Part shown: positions 37,853 to 46,011 of the stretch, one piece after another | Position numbering within the stretch: the stretch's first letter is position 1 | How the letters are laid out: each line of letters opens with the position of its first letter | Assembly (NCBI GenBank): GCA_016711435.1 | Contig: JADJSY010000016.1 | Location: forward strand, 62,001-126,000 | Direction: 5' to 3' | Origin: Lewinellaceae bacterium | GTDB lineage: Bacteria > Bacteroidota > Bacteroidia > Chitinophagales > Saprospiraceae | DNA length: 64,000 nucleotides | The notes under the pieces: model-generated | The model's database searches: none | Seen by the model: the letters and a program-made list of their open reading frames with translations, nothing else | Told to the model about the DNA's origin: nothing | Translations under genes and position numbers: made by a program

Positions 37853-40456
37853 TTACAAATCGCCGGTTTCGCGCAGCACATCCTGCATCATTTGCAACTG
37901 ATTGTTGAGCATTCGTTTGACTTCGAAGAGTTCAAACCGGTAATTGAACAGGTAATCGTGGTTTTCATAATGATTTTCCCGGATCGGAAAAATGCCCAGG
38001 AAGTTGGCGTGCCAGCGGATGCGGCCTTTGCCCGTCAGTTCGAGCAATGGCAATTCCAGAAAAATATCTTTTGGGAAAAAGGTGTAAATCCCTTTCATTT
38101 TTCGGATGATTTGAATGGCAATAGCGCGTTCAGGTCGCCTGTTTTCATACCGGTATTCGCTAATTTCCTGGAAATAGCGCTCTCTCTGGTCTACATAGCG
38201 GTGCATGGCGATGCGTTCGCGGGCGTCCAACAAACGATAACTCGTGGGTTGAATGTCATGTAGTTGTTTCAAAACGGCAATGGGGTCAAACGACTGATTC
38301 AATGACAGGGAATGCCATTTTCCAGAGTCATCAATATTCGTCCAGGCGAATTTTATTTCCTCCGTCATTTCATTAAATACAAAATCGAGGTAGCGGTGGT
38401 CGCGGTGCAACTGGTAACCGGCAAGGCTCTCCTGTAGCAGCCGGATCACTTCCGGTCGTTGGTTTTCCTGCCGGCTTTTGATGTTTTCATAAGCAGGTGT
38501 AATCCTTTTCTGAAACAAATTGAGTGCGATGATTTCCCGCAGCGATTCCTCTGTGTAATGCGGACACAAAACCAGTAAGCGCCGCAATTCAGCCTGCGCA
38601 TCGAAGCCCAATGCAAGGCTGTCGGCATGTGTGACAAGGGGTGAGGCGCCGTTGTGGTGCAGCCAGGTGAGCAATCCGTTGCCGCATATCTCGTGGATAC
38701 AGCGTTCGAGAAAATCGTGCCCATGTTCCGGAAATGCCCGGAAAGCAATCACCCAGCGTCGCAGACAGTCAATCAGACTCCTGCGGGCGTCCAGTTCATT
38801 CATCCGCCGAAAATCACTGTACGAAAGCCCGGTGACGACAGATTGATACAATTGTTCGGTGTCTGCTATATATTGCTGATAAATGCTTTTTTTGATATTG
38901 GGCTGTATATGCATCCACCCGGCGCGACCGGAGAAGTCGTTGATTATTTTTTCTACAATCGTATACACCTCAAATTCATATGCTGCGCATTCGGGATGTG
39001 AAATGACTTCGCCCTGTTCGTCGAGCGTAAACCAGCGCACGGGCGCAACGGAAGGTTCGGACGACACCAGTAGTTCCGGCAACAGATAATCGAGCGCGAG
39101 TCGCAAAAAGGATTGCTCTTCTTCCTCTCCAAAAATATGAGCGCCCAACAGGCAGGCGTGTGTAAAACGGATCACCGATAAACGGATGTCAGTGAAGGGG
39201 CGGCGGCGCTTTTCATCTTCCGCTATTTGCGCAGCCAGAAATTGTCTTTTGGCTAAAAGACTCAAAAACAAGTCTTCGCGCAGCAGCGCCTGTGTTTTGA
39301 CAATTTTCCCGGGGTCGTCCGCTTCCATTTCCTGCAGCATCACCAGTAATTCCTGGATTTCTCCCAACAGATCGAAATGGCCGTCGGGGACAAACTGATA
39401 ATGACCGCCTACAATTTCCACCCTTCGTATCCAGGCGCATTTGCCGCCGCCACAACACTCGATCACAGCGGCCTCCAGTAGTTCTTCCGATGGGTACACC
39501 AAACGGCAGACTTTCAGGGTATCATCGAGGATGATACGCAAGGGAATGCGGTTGTCGGGCACCGATTCGGTGTGTTTGCCGGTGTGCAGGATCGGGTCGT
39601 TTGGGAAACGGTGATACACCCGCAGGGCGGCATCCGAAATAGCCTCCGAGGCAATGGCCAGGTTGTGTCGGGTGGTAGAGGAGATGCATTTGCCTGCGCG
39701 CTGGTAATCGCGGAGCCGGCTGGAAAACATCAAAACGTATTGTAACAACCTGTCGTTGCCCGTCATGGCTTCCTGAATCACCCGCATGGCCGTTTCTTTT
39801 TGCAAAAACGTAATCAGCAGATATTCAAACAGTTGTGCAGATTGTGGGTCAATTTTTGTGCGAACATGGTCGCAATGCGCATAAGCCTGGGCGTAGTTTT
39901 TGACGGCCATAGCGTCTTTGGCCAGCAAAAGACTGCGGCGAAAATCGCTCTTTTGTTCGGATGACAAAAGGCCGATTTGCTCCGCTGGTTCCCGCTCTCC
40001 GGGAGTGGCGGGAATTTGGAATGTTTCGGGGATTTCAATGTCGTCTATCGGGACAAAAAACGGTGGAACAGTCGTTTCTTCCCGGCTGTCACTGACAAAG
40101 TGGAAGTAATCGCGAATAAAAAGGCTGCGCCAGTTTCGCACCAGGTCGCTTTCCTGCAAAAACTGGATGGCATGTTGCAGGTCGATCTGAATAGGCCGGG
40201 TTTTTTCATCCAGTTCGCTGATACTTATCTGGGAAAGGCGGGTTTTCTCGCGCAAGTGACGGAATGCATCTTCAATGTCGAGTATGACCCTTTTTACTTT
40301 TACATTTTCAATAATATGCTTCAGTAATGCCAGTAAGGGAGCGTGGTTGATTCGATCCGTCTGCGCCAGCAATCTTGCACGGACGCCCTCGATATCGAGC
40401 GGCAACTCCACTTGTACGCCGGGCATATCATTGCTGCGCGGTGCTGCCGATAACAC
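37853..40456 (-). CDS. Unrecognised 867-aa helical protein partnered with a TIR protein
   Basis: I do not recognise a family. There is no signal peptide or membrane segment, so it should be cytosolic. The first ~100 residues are helical (GVRARLLAQTDRINHAPLLA, HLREKTRLSQISISELDEK). A Pro-rich linker near 130-165 (EIPETFQIPATPGEREP) leads to TPR-like helices (LLLAKDAMAVKNYAQAYAHC) and then a long all-alpha region with Cys/Gly motif ECCGGGKCAWIRR near 325. Its start overlaps the TIR gene by 29 bases; a second Met at 40426 starts one base after that stop. Tight coupling suggests that it senses for, or scaffolds, the TIR effector (inference). Confidence 0.75.
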   Translation of the reverse strand: MLSAAPRSNDMPGVQVELPLDIEGVRARLLAQTDRINHAPLLALLKHIIENVKVKRVILDIEDAFRHLREKTRLSQISISELDEKTRPIQIDLQHAIQFLQESDLVRNWRSLFIRDYFHFVSDSREETTVPPFFVPIDDIEIPETFQIPATPGEREPAEQIGLLSSEQKSDFRRSLLLAKDAMAVKNYAQAYAHCDHVRTKIDPQSAQLFEYLLITFLQKETAMRVIQEAMTGNDRLLQYVLMFSSRLRDYQRAGKCISSTTRHNLAIASEAISDAALRVYHRFPNDPILHTGKHTESVPDNRIPLRIILDDTLKVCRLVYPSEELLEAAVIECCGGGKCAWIRRVEIVGGHYQFVPDGHFDLLGEIQELLVMLQEMEADDPGKIVKTQALLREDLFLSLLAKRQFLAAQIAEDEKRRRPFTDIRLSVIRFTHACLLGAHIFGEEEEQSFLRLALDYLLPELLVSSEPSVAPVRWFTLDEQGEVISHPECAAYEFEVYTIVEKIINDFSGRAGWMHIQPNIKKSIYQQYIADTEQLYQSVVTGLSYSDFRRMNELDARRSLIDCLRRWVIAFRAFPEHGHDFLERCIHEICGNGLLTWLHHNGASPLVTHADSLALGFDAQAELRRLLVLCPHYTEESLREIIALNLFQKRITPAYENIKSRQENQRPEVIRLLQESLAGYQLHRDHRYLDFVFNEMTEEIKFAWTNIDDSGKWHSLSLNQSFDPIAVLKQLHDIQPTSYRLLDARERIAMHRYVDQRERYFQEISEYRYENRRPERAIAIQIIRKMKGIYTFFPKDIFLELPLLELTGKGRIRWHANFLGIFPIRENHYENHDYLFNYRFELFEVKRMLNNQLQMMQDVLRETGDL

Positions 40457-40895
40457 CGCCAGAACAAGCTTGTCCTGCCCTTAATAGTTGCCGGTCGCGT
40501 ACAATGCCTTGATTTTCAATTGTTTCTCCTGGAGGAAGCGCCGAAGGGTAGGGGAGTAAAATGGCCGGTATAGCCGCTTCCCGCGCTTGAATATGTACGA
40601 TCTGTAAAGCAGCGCGCGCGCGTTGCGTTGCGACGGCTTGTGTGGCCTCCCAGAATACATCGGGGGTGTCCGGGTAATTCATGGAAAGCACTGCTACAAA
40701 CAAATGTGCCTGTTCGAGAAATGCCGCAGCCTGCTTGCGAAAAGACTCCGTCGGAACGGTTTTTCTGTTCCAAAAAACAAGTTCCTGCGGCTGGGCGAGC
40801 AGCGCTAACTGCCGTTGTACGTCACGCGCCGTACTGCTATCGGCAGCATCGTAAGAAAGGAGAAAATGCGGACAGGTTTTGCTCATTTGGGGCAT
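40428..40895 (-). CDS. TIR-domain protein
   Basis: 155 residues. Residues 8-90 show a TIR fold: first strand HFLLSYDAAD (10-19), LVFWNRKTVPTESF (40-53) in the place of the usual v-W-d-x-x-i-p-G segment, helix and strand HLFVAVLSMNY (64-74), then FWEATQ with Glu83 where TIR NADases have their catalytic glutamate. The last ~40 residues are not typical. Its start abuts the DUF4199 stop with no gap, and its end overlaps the 867-aa gene. Bacterial TIR proteins commonly hydrolyse NAD+ or signal in defence; which applies here is unknown. Confidence 0.75.
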   Translation of the reverse strand: MPQMSKTCPHFLLSYDAADSSTARDVQRQLALLAQPQELVFWNRKTVPTESFRKQAAAFLEQAHLFVAVLSMNYPDTPDVFWEATQAVATQRARAALQIVHIQAREAAIPAILLPYPSALPPGETIENQGIVRDRQLLRAGQACSGGVIGSTAQQ

Positions 40896-41414
40896 TTATG
40901 TTTCGTAGTATCGCCGCAATACCGGCTGCCAGTCCGAATCCACACGAGCGCCCATAAACATACGGGTAATGATCGGCCCGAGTGGCTGAACCCCCGGACT
41001 TTGAACGGCTTTTTCTAATTCCAGGATACGTTCGCGGTACCGGTTGGCCTGTTCCGGGTCTCCCAGGCCGGCAGACAACTGCGCCTTTATGCTGCTCAGT
41101 TCCATAGTCATTTCCATCTGAATCAGACCGGGATCAGCCAGATGAAGGCCGTAGTAAAACAGCCAGTAACCGAGGTTAATAAGCAAAAAAACGCTGAAAG
41201 GCGTACGAATGATTTCCCTGAAATCGCGGTCAGTACCTTTTTCCGCACAATCTTCCTGTGCAGCCTTATACATAAAAAACAGGTACATGACCATGCTGCC
41301 CCATTGCAAAAGTGGACTAAGAAAATTTTCTTTTTTGGAAAAATAAAGCAATGCAAAATAGAAAACGATCACCACCGCGCCGAGCAGGCCATATTTCAAA
41401 GCGGGATTCTTCAT
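40896..41414 (-). CDS. DUF4199-type small membrane protein
   Basis: 172 residues with three or so hydrophobic segments (LGAVVIVFYFALLYF, LLQWGSMVMYLFFMY, FSVFLLINLGYWLFYY) and a charged C-terminal tail with a coiled-coil-like stretch (RERILELEKAVQ). The AQEDCAEKGTDRDFREI region after TM2 is typical of DUF4199. It is a Bacteroidota inner-membrane family of unknown function. The stop codon touches the TIR start, so the two are probably translated from one message. Confidence 0.7.
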   Translation of the reverse strand: MKNPALKYGLLGAVVIVFYFALLYFSKKENFLSPLLQWGSMVMYLFFMYKAAQEDCAEKGTDRDFREIIRTPFSVFLLINLGYWLFYYGLHLADPGLIQMEMTMELSSIKAQLSAGLGDPEQANRYRERILELEKAVQSPGVQPLGPIITRMFMGARVDSDWQPVLRRYYET

Positions 41415-41448
41415 GCAGACATATTGAAATAAGTAGTTATTGCTTATT

Positions 41449-41535
41449 AGGGATGAGGAATGAGGGATGAGGGATGCCGAGCGTTATGTCGGACATAACG
41501 CTCGGCATTCCTCATCCCTCATCCCTCATTCCTCG
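41449..41535. repeat. Palindromic element F (gggatga heptads)
   Basis: Arms of about 40 bp built from gggatga/ggaatga heptads plus gccgagcgttatgtc, facing each other across a single central base; the inner 19 bases (cgttatgtcggacataacg) are a near-perfect cruciform. The right arm ends 2 bases before the stop codon of the leftward gene at 41537. Single copy in the window. Between two same-strand DUF4199 genes it could act as terminator. Confidence 0.75.
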
Positions 41536-41536
41536 T

Positions 41537-42109
41537 TTATCGTGCCGGGAATGACTCGCGTTTCATAAACAAACCGGCAATGAGGCCGATAATACAACCT
41601 ACTATCGCGCCGCCGAAAATTTGTGAAATGGCCATAAATGTCGGGCTGATAAATGCGCCGGCCATACTGATGGCCATTTCAATTTGCTCTTCGCTCATGC
41701 CCTGGGCCTCGTACTGGGCTACCATGGCATCCCTCATTTGCTCTTCAAAACCTGTGTTGATGACATTCAGATACAACATCATAAAAACGGCGCCCACTAC
41801 GCCGGCTACGAGGCCGGTCAGGGTGCCAATGCCTACACAGCGTCCCAGGCCTATAAATCCGCCCAATTGTTCATCGCGGTCGATGCGGATTGCCGCCATT
41901 ACTGCCCAGATGGCTACGGCGAATCCAACCAGCATATATACCCATTTGATCGCGCCGGTAGTTGGAAGGGAAGGGTCGGTGTCGGTAATATATCCGACCA
42001 GGGTAGTCAGGATACTGACACCTCCCCAAATAGCGCCATAACGCAGCGCGAGGTGTTTAAAGGGTACAGATGAAGGGTCTGGTGCAGATGGTCTGTCAAG
42101 TACGTCCAT
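41537..42109 (-). CDS. DUF4199 membrane protein
   Basis: 190 residues with four membrane segments (AIWGGVSILTTLVGYI; IKWVYMLVGFAVAIWAVMAAI; VGIGTLTGLVAGVVGAVFMMLY; MAISQIFGGAIVGCIIGLIAGLF). The features IDRDEQLGGFIGLGRCVGIG and the long helix EEQMRDAMVAQYEAQGMSEEQIE are standard for DUF4199. Bacteroidota inner-membrane family of unknown function. It heads the leftward group with the second DUF4199 gene, the TIR gene and the 867-aa gene, but element F separates it from the others. Confidence 0.85.
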   Translation of the reverse strand: MDVLDRPSAPDPSSVPFKHLALRYGAIWGGVSILTTLVGYITDTDPSLPTTGAIKWVYMLVGFAVAIWAVMAAIRIDRDEQLGGFIGLGRCVGIGTLTGLVAGVVGAVFMMLYLNVINTGFEEQMRDAMVAQYEAQGMSEEQIEMAISMAGAFISPTFMAISQIFGGAIVGCIIGLIAGLFMKRESFPAR

Positions 42110-42310
42110 TTCGTTTGAGTTTTAATGAAAGATTGATTTCGGGTCGAAAGTAGGTGGAAACTTGTTGCCTCCCACTTTTTTGAACGACTATTTTCATGTT
42201 TTTGCCGACCAAATTCGCGCATCAACAGATTATGCCGAACTTTGCCGGGAAATTATGGTTGATAGGTCGCCGGTTTTTCCTGCGTCTTGCCTTTACTTTT
42301 CCTATGATCT

Positions 42311-44087
42311 ATGTCTGATACAGCTGCTTCTCCTCAGAAATTTAATTTTTCGCTTTTCCGCCGAGTCATGTCGATGGTGAAGCCGTACAAAACGACTTTT
42401 TATTTTGTCACCCTGCTGAGTTTGGTAATGGCGCCCATGGCTGTGCTGCGGCCCAAACTTCTGCAAACGATGGTGGACGACTACGTCTTTACCGGCGATT
42501 TCAGGGGTATGACACTGCTGGCCTGCATCGTGCTGGGGTGCTGATACTGGAAGTTATCTTGCGCTACTTTTTCTGTATTACGCTGAATGGCTCGGGCAAG
42601 CCACGATCCGCGACTTACGGGTACGGGTGTTTAACCATGTCACCAACCTGAATCTCAATTACTTCGATAAAACGCCCATTGGACAAAGCACCACCCGTAC
42701 GATTAGCGATATCGAGGCCATCAATACGATTTTCAGCGAAGGCAGCGTCACAATACTGGCCGACCTGACTACTATTGTTTTTGTGCTGATCGTCATGTTT
42801 ATGACCTCCGCGAAACTGACTTTAGTGGTGCTGGCTGTTTTCCCACTCCTGATTTATGGAAGCATCAAATTCAAGGAAAGTGTTCGGAAGAGTTATGAAA
42901 AAGTGCGCAATCATATTTCCACCATGAATTCCTTTTTGCAGGAACGGATCGGCGGTATGCGGATCGTGCAGATTTTTAATGCAGAAGAGCGCGAGGCGCA
43001 AAAATTTCGGCAAATCAACCGCGACTATACTGCTGCCAACCTGAAAGCAATCAACGCGTACGCCATTTTTTTTCCGGTGGTCGACATTATTTCGGCCTTA
43101 TCGCTTGGATTGATGGTCTGGTATGGCGCCGGGGGTGTGCTTTCTGAAGAGGTGACGATCGGTACGATGGTGGCATTTCCCTTGTATATTACCATGTTGT
43201 ATCGCCCGATTCGCATGTTGGCCGATAAATTCAATACCCTGCAAATGGGCCTGATCGCCGCTGAACGGGTATTCAAACTGCTGGAAAACAACGATATGGT
43301 TCAAAATACCGGCACACTCGCGCCACAGCGACTGAAAGGCAGCGTTGCGTTTGACAAAGTATGGTTTTCCTACAGCGGCGATATAGAAAATGACGTAGTG
43401 CTGAAAGGTGTTTCCTTTGATATTCCACCCGGGAAAACGCTCGCTATTGTCGGTAGTACGGGCAGTGGCAAAACGACGATCATCAGTTTATTGGGCCGTT
43501 TTTATGAAATTCAGTCTGGGAGCATCCGCATTGATGGGCATGACCTGCATGAATACGATGTTTTTGCTTTACGCCGGCGTATTGCTGTTGTATTGCAGGA
43601 TGTTTTTCTGTTTTCCGGCTCGGTAATGGAAAATATCTCTCTGCGCGACCCGGGCATAACTGAAGCGCAGGTGATCGCTGCTGCAAAAATGATCGGCGCA
43701 CATGCATTTATTGAAAGACTGCCAGGCGGGTATCAATACCAGGTGATGGAACGCGGCGCCACGCTCTCTATGGGGCAGCGCCAGTTGATTTCCTTTGTAC
43801 GGGCACTTGTGTTCAACCCCGATATTCTGATCCTCGACGAAGCGACTTCTTCCATCGACCCCGAAACAGAATCGGTGATCCAGTTTGCTATTGAAAAATT
43901 GATTGCGCGTAGAACGAGTATTATTATCGCGCATCGCCTGAGCACCATTCGTCATGCCAATAATATCCTGGTACTCGATAAAGGGGAGGTTAAGGAGTTC
44001 GGGCCGCACGATGCCCTGCTGGAAATTGAGGGCGGGAAGTACCGGGAGTTGTATGAGAAGCAGTTTTTGAAAGCGGAAGCCTTATAA
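42311..44087 (+). CDS. ABC transporter, fused membrane and ATPase domains (exporter type), two frameshifts
   Basis: About 592 residues of the MsbA/MdlB-like exporter type. Membrane domain first (FRRVMSMVKPYKTTFYFVTL, NYFDKTPIGQSTTRTISD), then the ATPase with Walker A GSTGSGKTT, Q-loop VVLQDVFLFSGSV, signature LSMGQRQLIS (Met for the usual Gly/Ser), Walker B ILILDEATSSID and switch His in IIAHRLSTI. Two missing bases, in the GGGG at 42535-42538 and near 42573-42577, restore VLILEVILRYFFC then YAEWLGQATIRDLR. It probably pairs with itself or with a half-transporter elsewhere. Substrate cannot be told. Its TAA is immediately followed by element D1. Confidence 0.85.
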
Positions 44088-44206
44088 GTCCGAAGTCTTA
44101 AGTGCGAAGTGCGAAGTCCGTAGAGTACACCGTTTCATATTTTGGAATCCCAAACATGAAACGGTGTACTCTACGGACTTCGCACTTCGCACTTAAGACT
44201 TCGGAC
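44088..44206. repeat. Palindromic element D1, 51-bp perfect arms
   Basis: Starts on the base after the ABC transporter TAA. The left arm is five heptads (gtccgaa gtcttaa, then two gtgcgaa and gtccgta) followed by gagtacaccgtttcat. The right arm (44156-44206) is its exact reverse complement. The loop is 17 bases. The core block ccgtagagtacaccgtttca recurs in D3 and, with changes, in D2. It should form a very stable RNA hairpin or DNA cruciform. Confidence 0.9.
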
Positions 44207-44230
44207 TATTCAGCACTTCGGACTAAAGAT

Positions 44231-44325
44231 TGAAGTCCGTAGAGTGCGCCGTTACATTTTTTGGTTTCCCAAACCTGAAACGGCGTATTCTACGGACTTC
44301 GCACTTCGCACTGTCGACTTCGGAC
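44231..44325. repeat. Palindromic element D2
   Basis: Core gaagtccgtagagtgcgccg and its near complement cggcgtattctacggacttc flank a loop with ggtttccc. The right side continues with the heptads of D1 and ends exactly at the TAA of the leftward DUF2911 gene. Read on the minus strand it is TAA, then gtccgaa gtcgaca and two gtgcgaa. The left heptads are missing. D1 and D2 together fill the ABC/DUF2911 convergent gap. Confidence 0.85.
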
Positions 44326-45180
44326 TTATTTTTTCATTTTCCACTCCTCGATGCTCTTGGCATTCATGCGCTGGTAGTCGGCATTGCCTTCTTTTTTAGC
44401 CAGATCGCTGCTTTTTTCAGCCGTTGCGATCGCATCTTTGTACATGCCCAGACCAGCCTGGATGTTGGCTTTCAGGCGCAGGATCCAGAATTTGTCGCCA
44501 CCTTTTGCGAGTGATTGATCCACCCATGCCAGTGCTTGTTTCAGGTCTTTATTTTCCTCAAAGTAGTAGCGGGCAGCAGAGTAGTACGTGTTGGCGGAAG
44601 GGCCTTCCATTTGTGTTTTGATGTCGGCCATTACCTTGGAGTCGGTATCAAGCGTGAAAGGCACGGCCACTTTGGTGTTTTCCCAGCTGATTACCACATC
44701 GGCGCCATTGTTTTTCAGGTTGCCTATGCTGATTGTGAAGGATTCTACACTTTCTTTTAAGTTAACTGCAGGCACCGTTACTTTTGCGGCGATGTCGTCC
44801 ATCTTGTACTCTGCCGGCTCCGGTGTTCCCCAGTAAGTTGTATTCTTGTAAAAAACAACTTCCCACTGGCGTTCTCCCGGGGTGGTGTACAATGCATAAG
44901 TGCCTTTTGGGACACTTGTTCCGCCTACTTTAACATCTTCGCCGAATGTGATTTTAGAACTGGCATTTGCGCCCGTGCGCCACAGTTCGCCGAAAGGAAC
45001 CAGATCGCCGAAGATTTTACGGCCTTTGGCGCTTGGACGCGAGTATTCCAGATCAACTTTAGAGAGTCCAACTTCCTGGCTTACTTTTGCGGTAGGGCTG
45101 GGTTGTGGGGTTTTGATTTGTGCGGATGCAAGGGTGACCAACATGGCAAGGCAAGCGGTCAGAAAAATAGATTTTTTCAT
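44326..45180 (-). CDS. DUF2911 exported protein
   Basis: 284 residues. Signal peptide ends LASAQ. DUF2911 domain at about 25-180: VDLEYSRPSAKGRKIFGDLVP, GELWRTGANASSKITFGEDV, PKGTYALYTTPGERQWEVVFYK, TYWGTPEPAEYK. The C-terminal ~90 residues are two TPR-like helix pairs (ANTYYSAARYYFEENKDLKQ, RLKANIQAGLGMYKDAIATA). A frequent secreted or periplasmic family of Bacteroidota with unknown function. It is divergent from the GNAT gene at 45300 and convergent with the ABC transporter. Confidence 0.9.
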   Translation of the reverse strand: MKKSIFLTACLAMLVTLASAQIKTPQPSPTAKVSQEVGLSKVDLEYSRPSAKGRKIFGDLVPFGELWRTGANASSKITFGEDVKVGGTSVPKGTYALYTTPGERQWEVVFYKNTTYWGTPEPAEYKMDDIAAKVTVPAVNLKESVESFTISIGNLKNNGADVVISWENTKVAVPFTLDTDSKVMADIKTQMEGPSANTYYSAARYYFEENKDLKQALAWVDQSLAKGGDKFWILRLKANIQAGLGMYKDAIATAEKSSDLAKKEGNADYQRMNAKSIEEWKMKK

Positions 45181-45255
45181 GTTAAAAATTGAAAATTAGG
45201 TTTTAAAAATGTTGGTGTCAAAACACCAGTTCGGTAAAATGGTTGACAAATGTAC

Positions 45256-45299
45256 GGTATCAGTGATAACCAATAACCAATAACTAATAACTACTTTAC
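45256..45299. repeat. Half-element G2 ending 4 bases before the GNAT start
   Basis: Four heptads of ataacca/ataacta type (gataaccaataaccaataac, then taataactac) end in tttac directly before the GNAT ATG. It is complementary in sense to G1 and matches the leader of the leftward gene at 61903. It occupies the position of the ribosome-binding site, and no Shine-Dalgarno motif is left. Confidence 0.6.
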
Positions 45300-45842
45300 A
45301 TGCTTTCCTTTTCCTGCCTTTCCTTCGATCAACTCCACCCTGCCGAACTCTATGAAATTCTGGCCCTACGCCAGGAAGTATTCGTCGTGGAGCAAAACTG
45401 TCCGTATCTCGACTGTGATGGAAAAGACCTGCAAAGCTGGCACCTGATGGGCCGCGACGAAACAGGCAAACTGATTTGTTACACCCGTCTCTTACCGGAA
45501 GGGCTTTCCTACCAGGGTTACACTTCCATCGGACGCGTCGTCAGTTCTCCCCAGGCCCGCGGTACCGGCGCAGGCAAGATTCTCATGGAACGCAGCATCG
45601 ATATGTGCTACCATTTGTTTGGGCGCCAACCCATCAAAATCGGCGCACAGACTTATTTGCTGAAATTTTATGAAAGTTTCGGTTTCCAGTCTACCGGCGA
45701 AGCGTACATGGAAGACGGGATACCGCATACCAAGATGATTAGAGGTGAGGAGAGGAGGGAGACCATTTGGCATGGGGTTTTGCCCGGGCCTGTATCCTGG
45801 TGTTTAGTGTGGTGGGGGGGTAGATTGACAATCTGTCATTAA
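45300..45842 (+). CDS. GNAT acetyltransferase, ElaA-like, C-terminus read into a repeat
   Basis: The first ~145 residues match the ElaA type of GNAT acyltransferases: LYEILALRQEVFVVEQNCPYLD, WHLMGRD, GRVVSSPQARGTGAGKILM (the acetyl-CoA loop) and YESFGFQSTGEAYMEDGIPH. The natural end is near HTKMIR. The remaining ~32 residues (GEERRETIWHGVLPG and on) are translated from element A3 and are probably not ancestral. The reaction is transfer of an acyl group from CoA to an amine; substrate unknown. The start abuts half-element G2. Confidence 0.88.
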   Translation: MLSFSCLSFDQLHPAELYEILALRQEVFVVEQNCPYLDCDGKDLQSWHLMGRDETGKLICYTRLLPEGLSYQGYTSIGRVVSSPQARGTGAGKILMERSIDMCYHLFGRQPIKIGAQTYLLKFYESFGFQSTGEAYMEDGIPHTKMIRGEERRETIWHGVLPGPVSWCLVWWGGRLTICH

Positions 45843-46011
45843 GGTAGAATCCCCTTAAGGGTCGGGGCAAATGCCAAAGGCGAAGCGTCCGAAATACTAA
45901 ACACCACACACTAAACACGATTCATGATTACAGGCCTGAAAAACCCATGCCAAAACACTACCAAATGCCAAATGGGATGTCTCTCACTTCTCACTTCTCA
46001 CCTCTCACTTC
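45741..46011. repeat. Intergenic element A3, overlapping the GNAT 3' end
   Basis: Begins inside the GNAT frame (gaggtgaggagagg) and runs to the stop codon of the leftward lipase-like gene. The right half has the shared A core: ctaaacaccacacactaaac, cgattcatgattacaggcct, then ccaaatgggatg and five heptads. The left half has the complement (ggcctgtatcctggtgttta). The centre differs from A4-A6. Confidence 0.7.

Noticed and set aside
40428..40895. A combined CHAT-TIR defence island
   Set aside because: The CHAT fragment and the TIR gene are 40 kb apart with housekeeping genes between them; no link visible.
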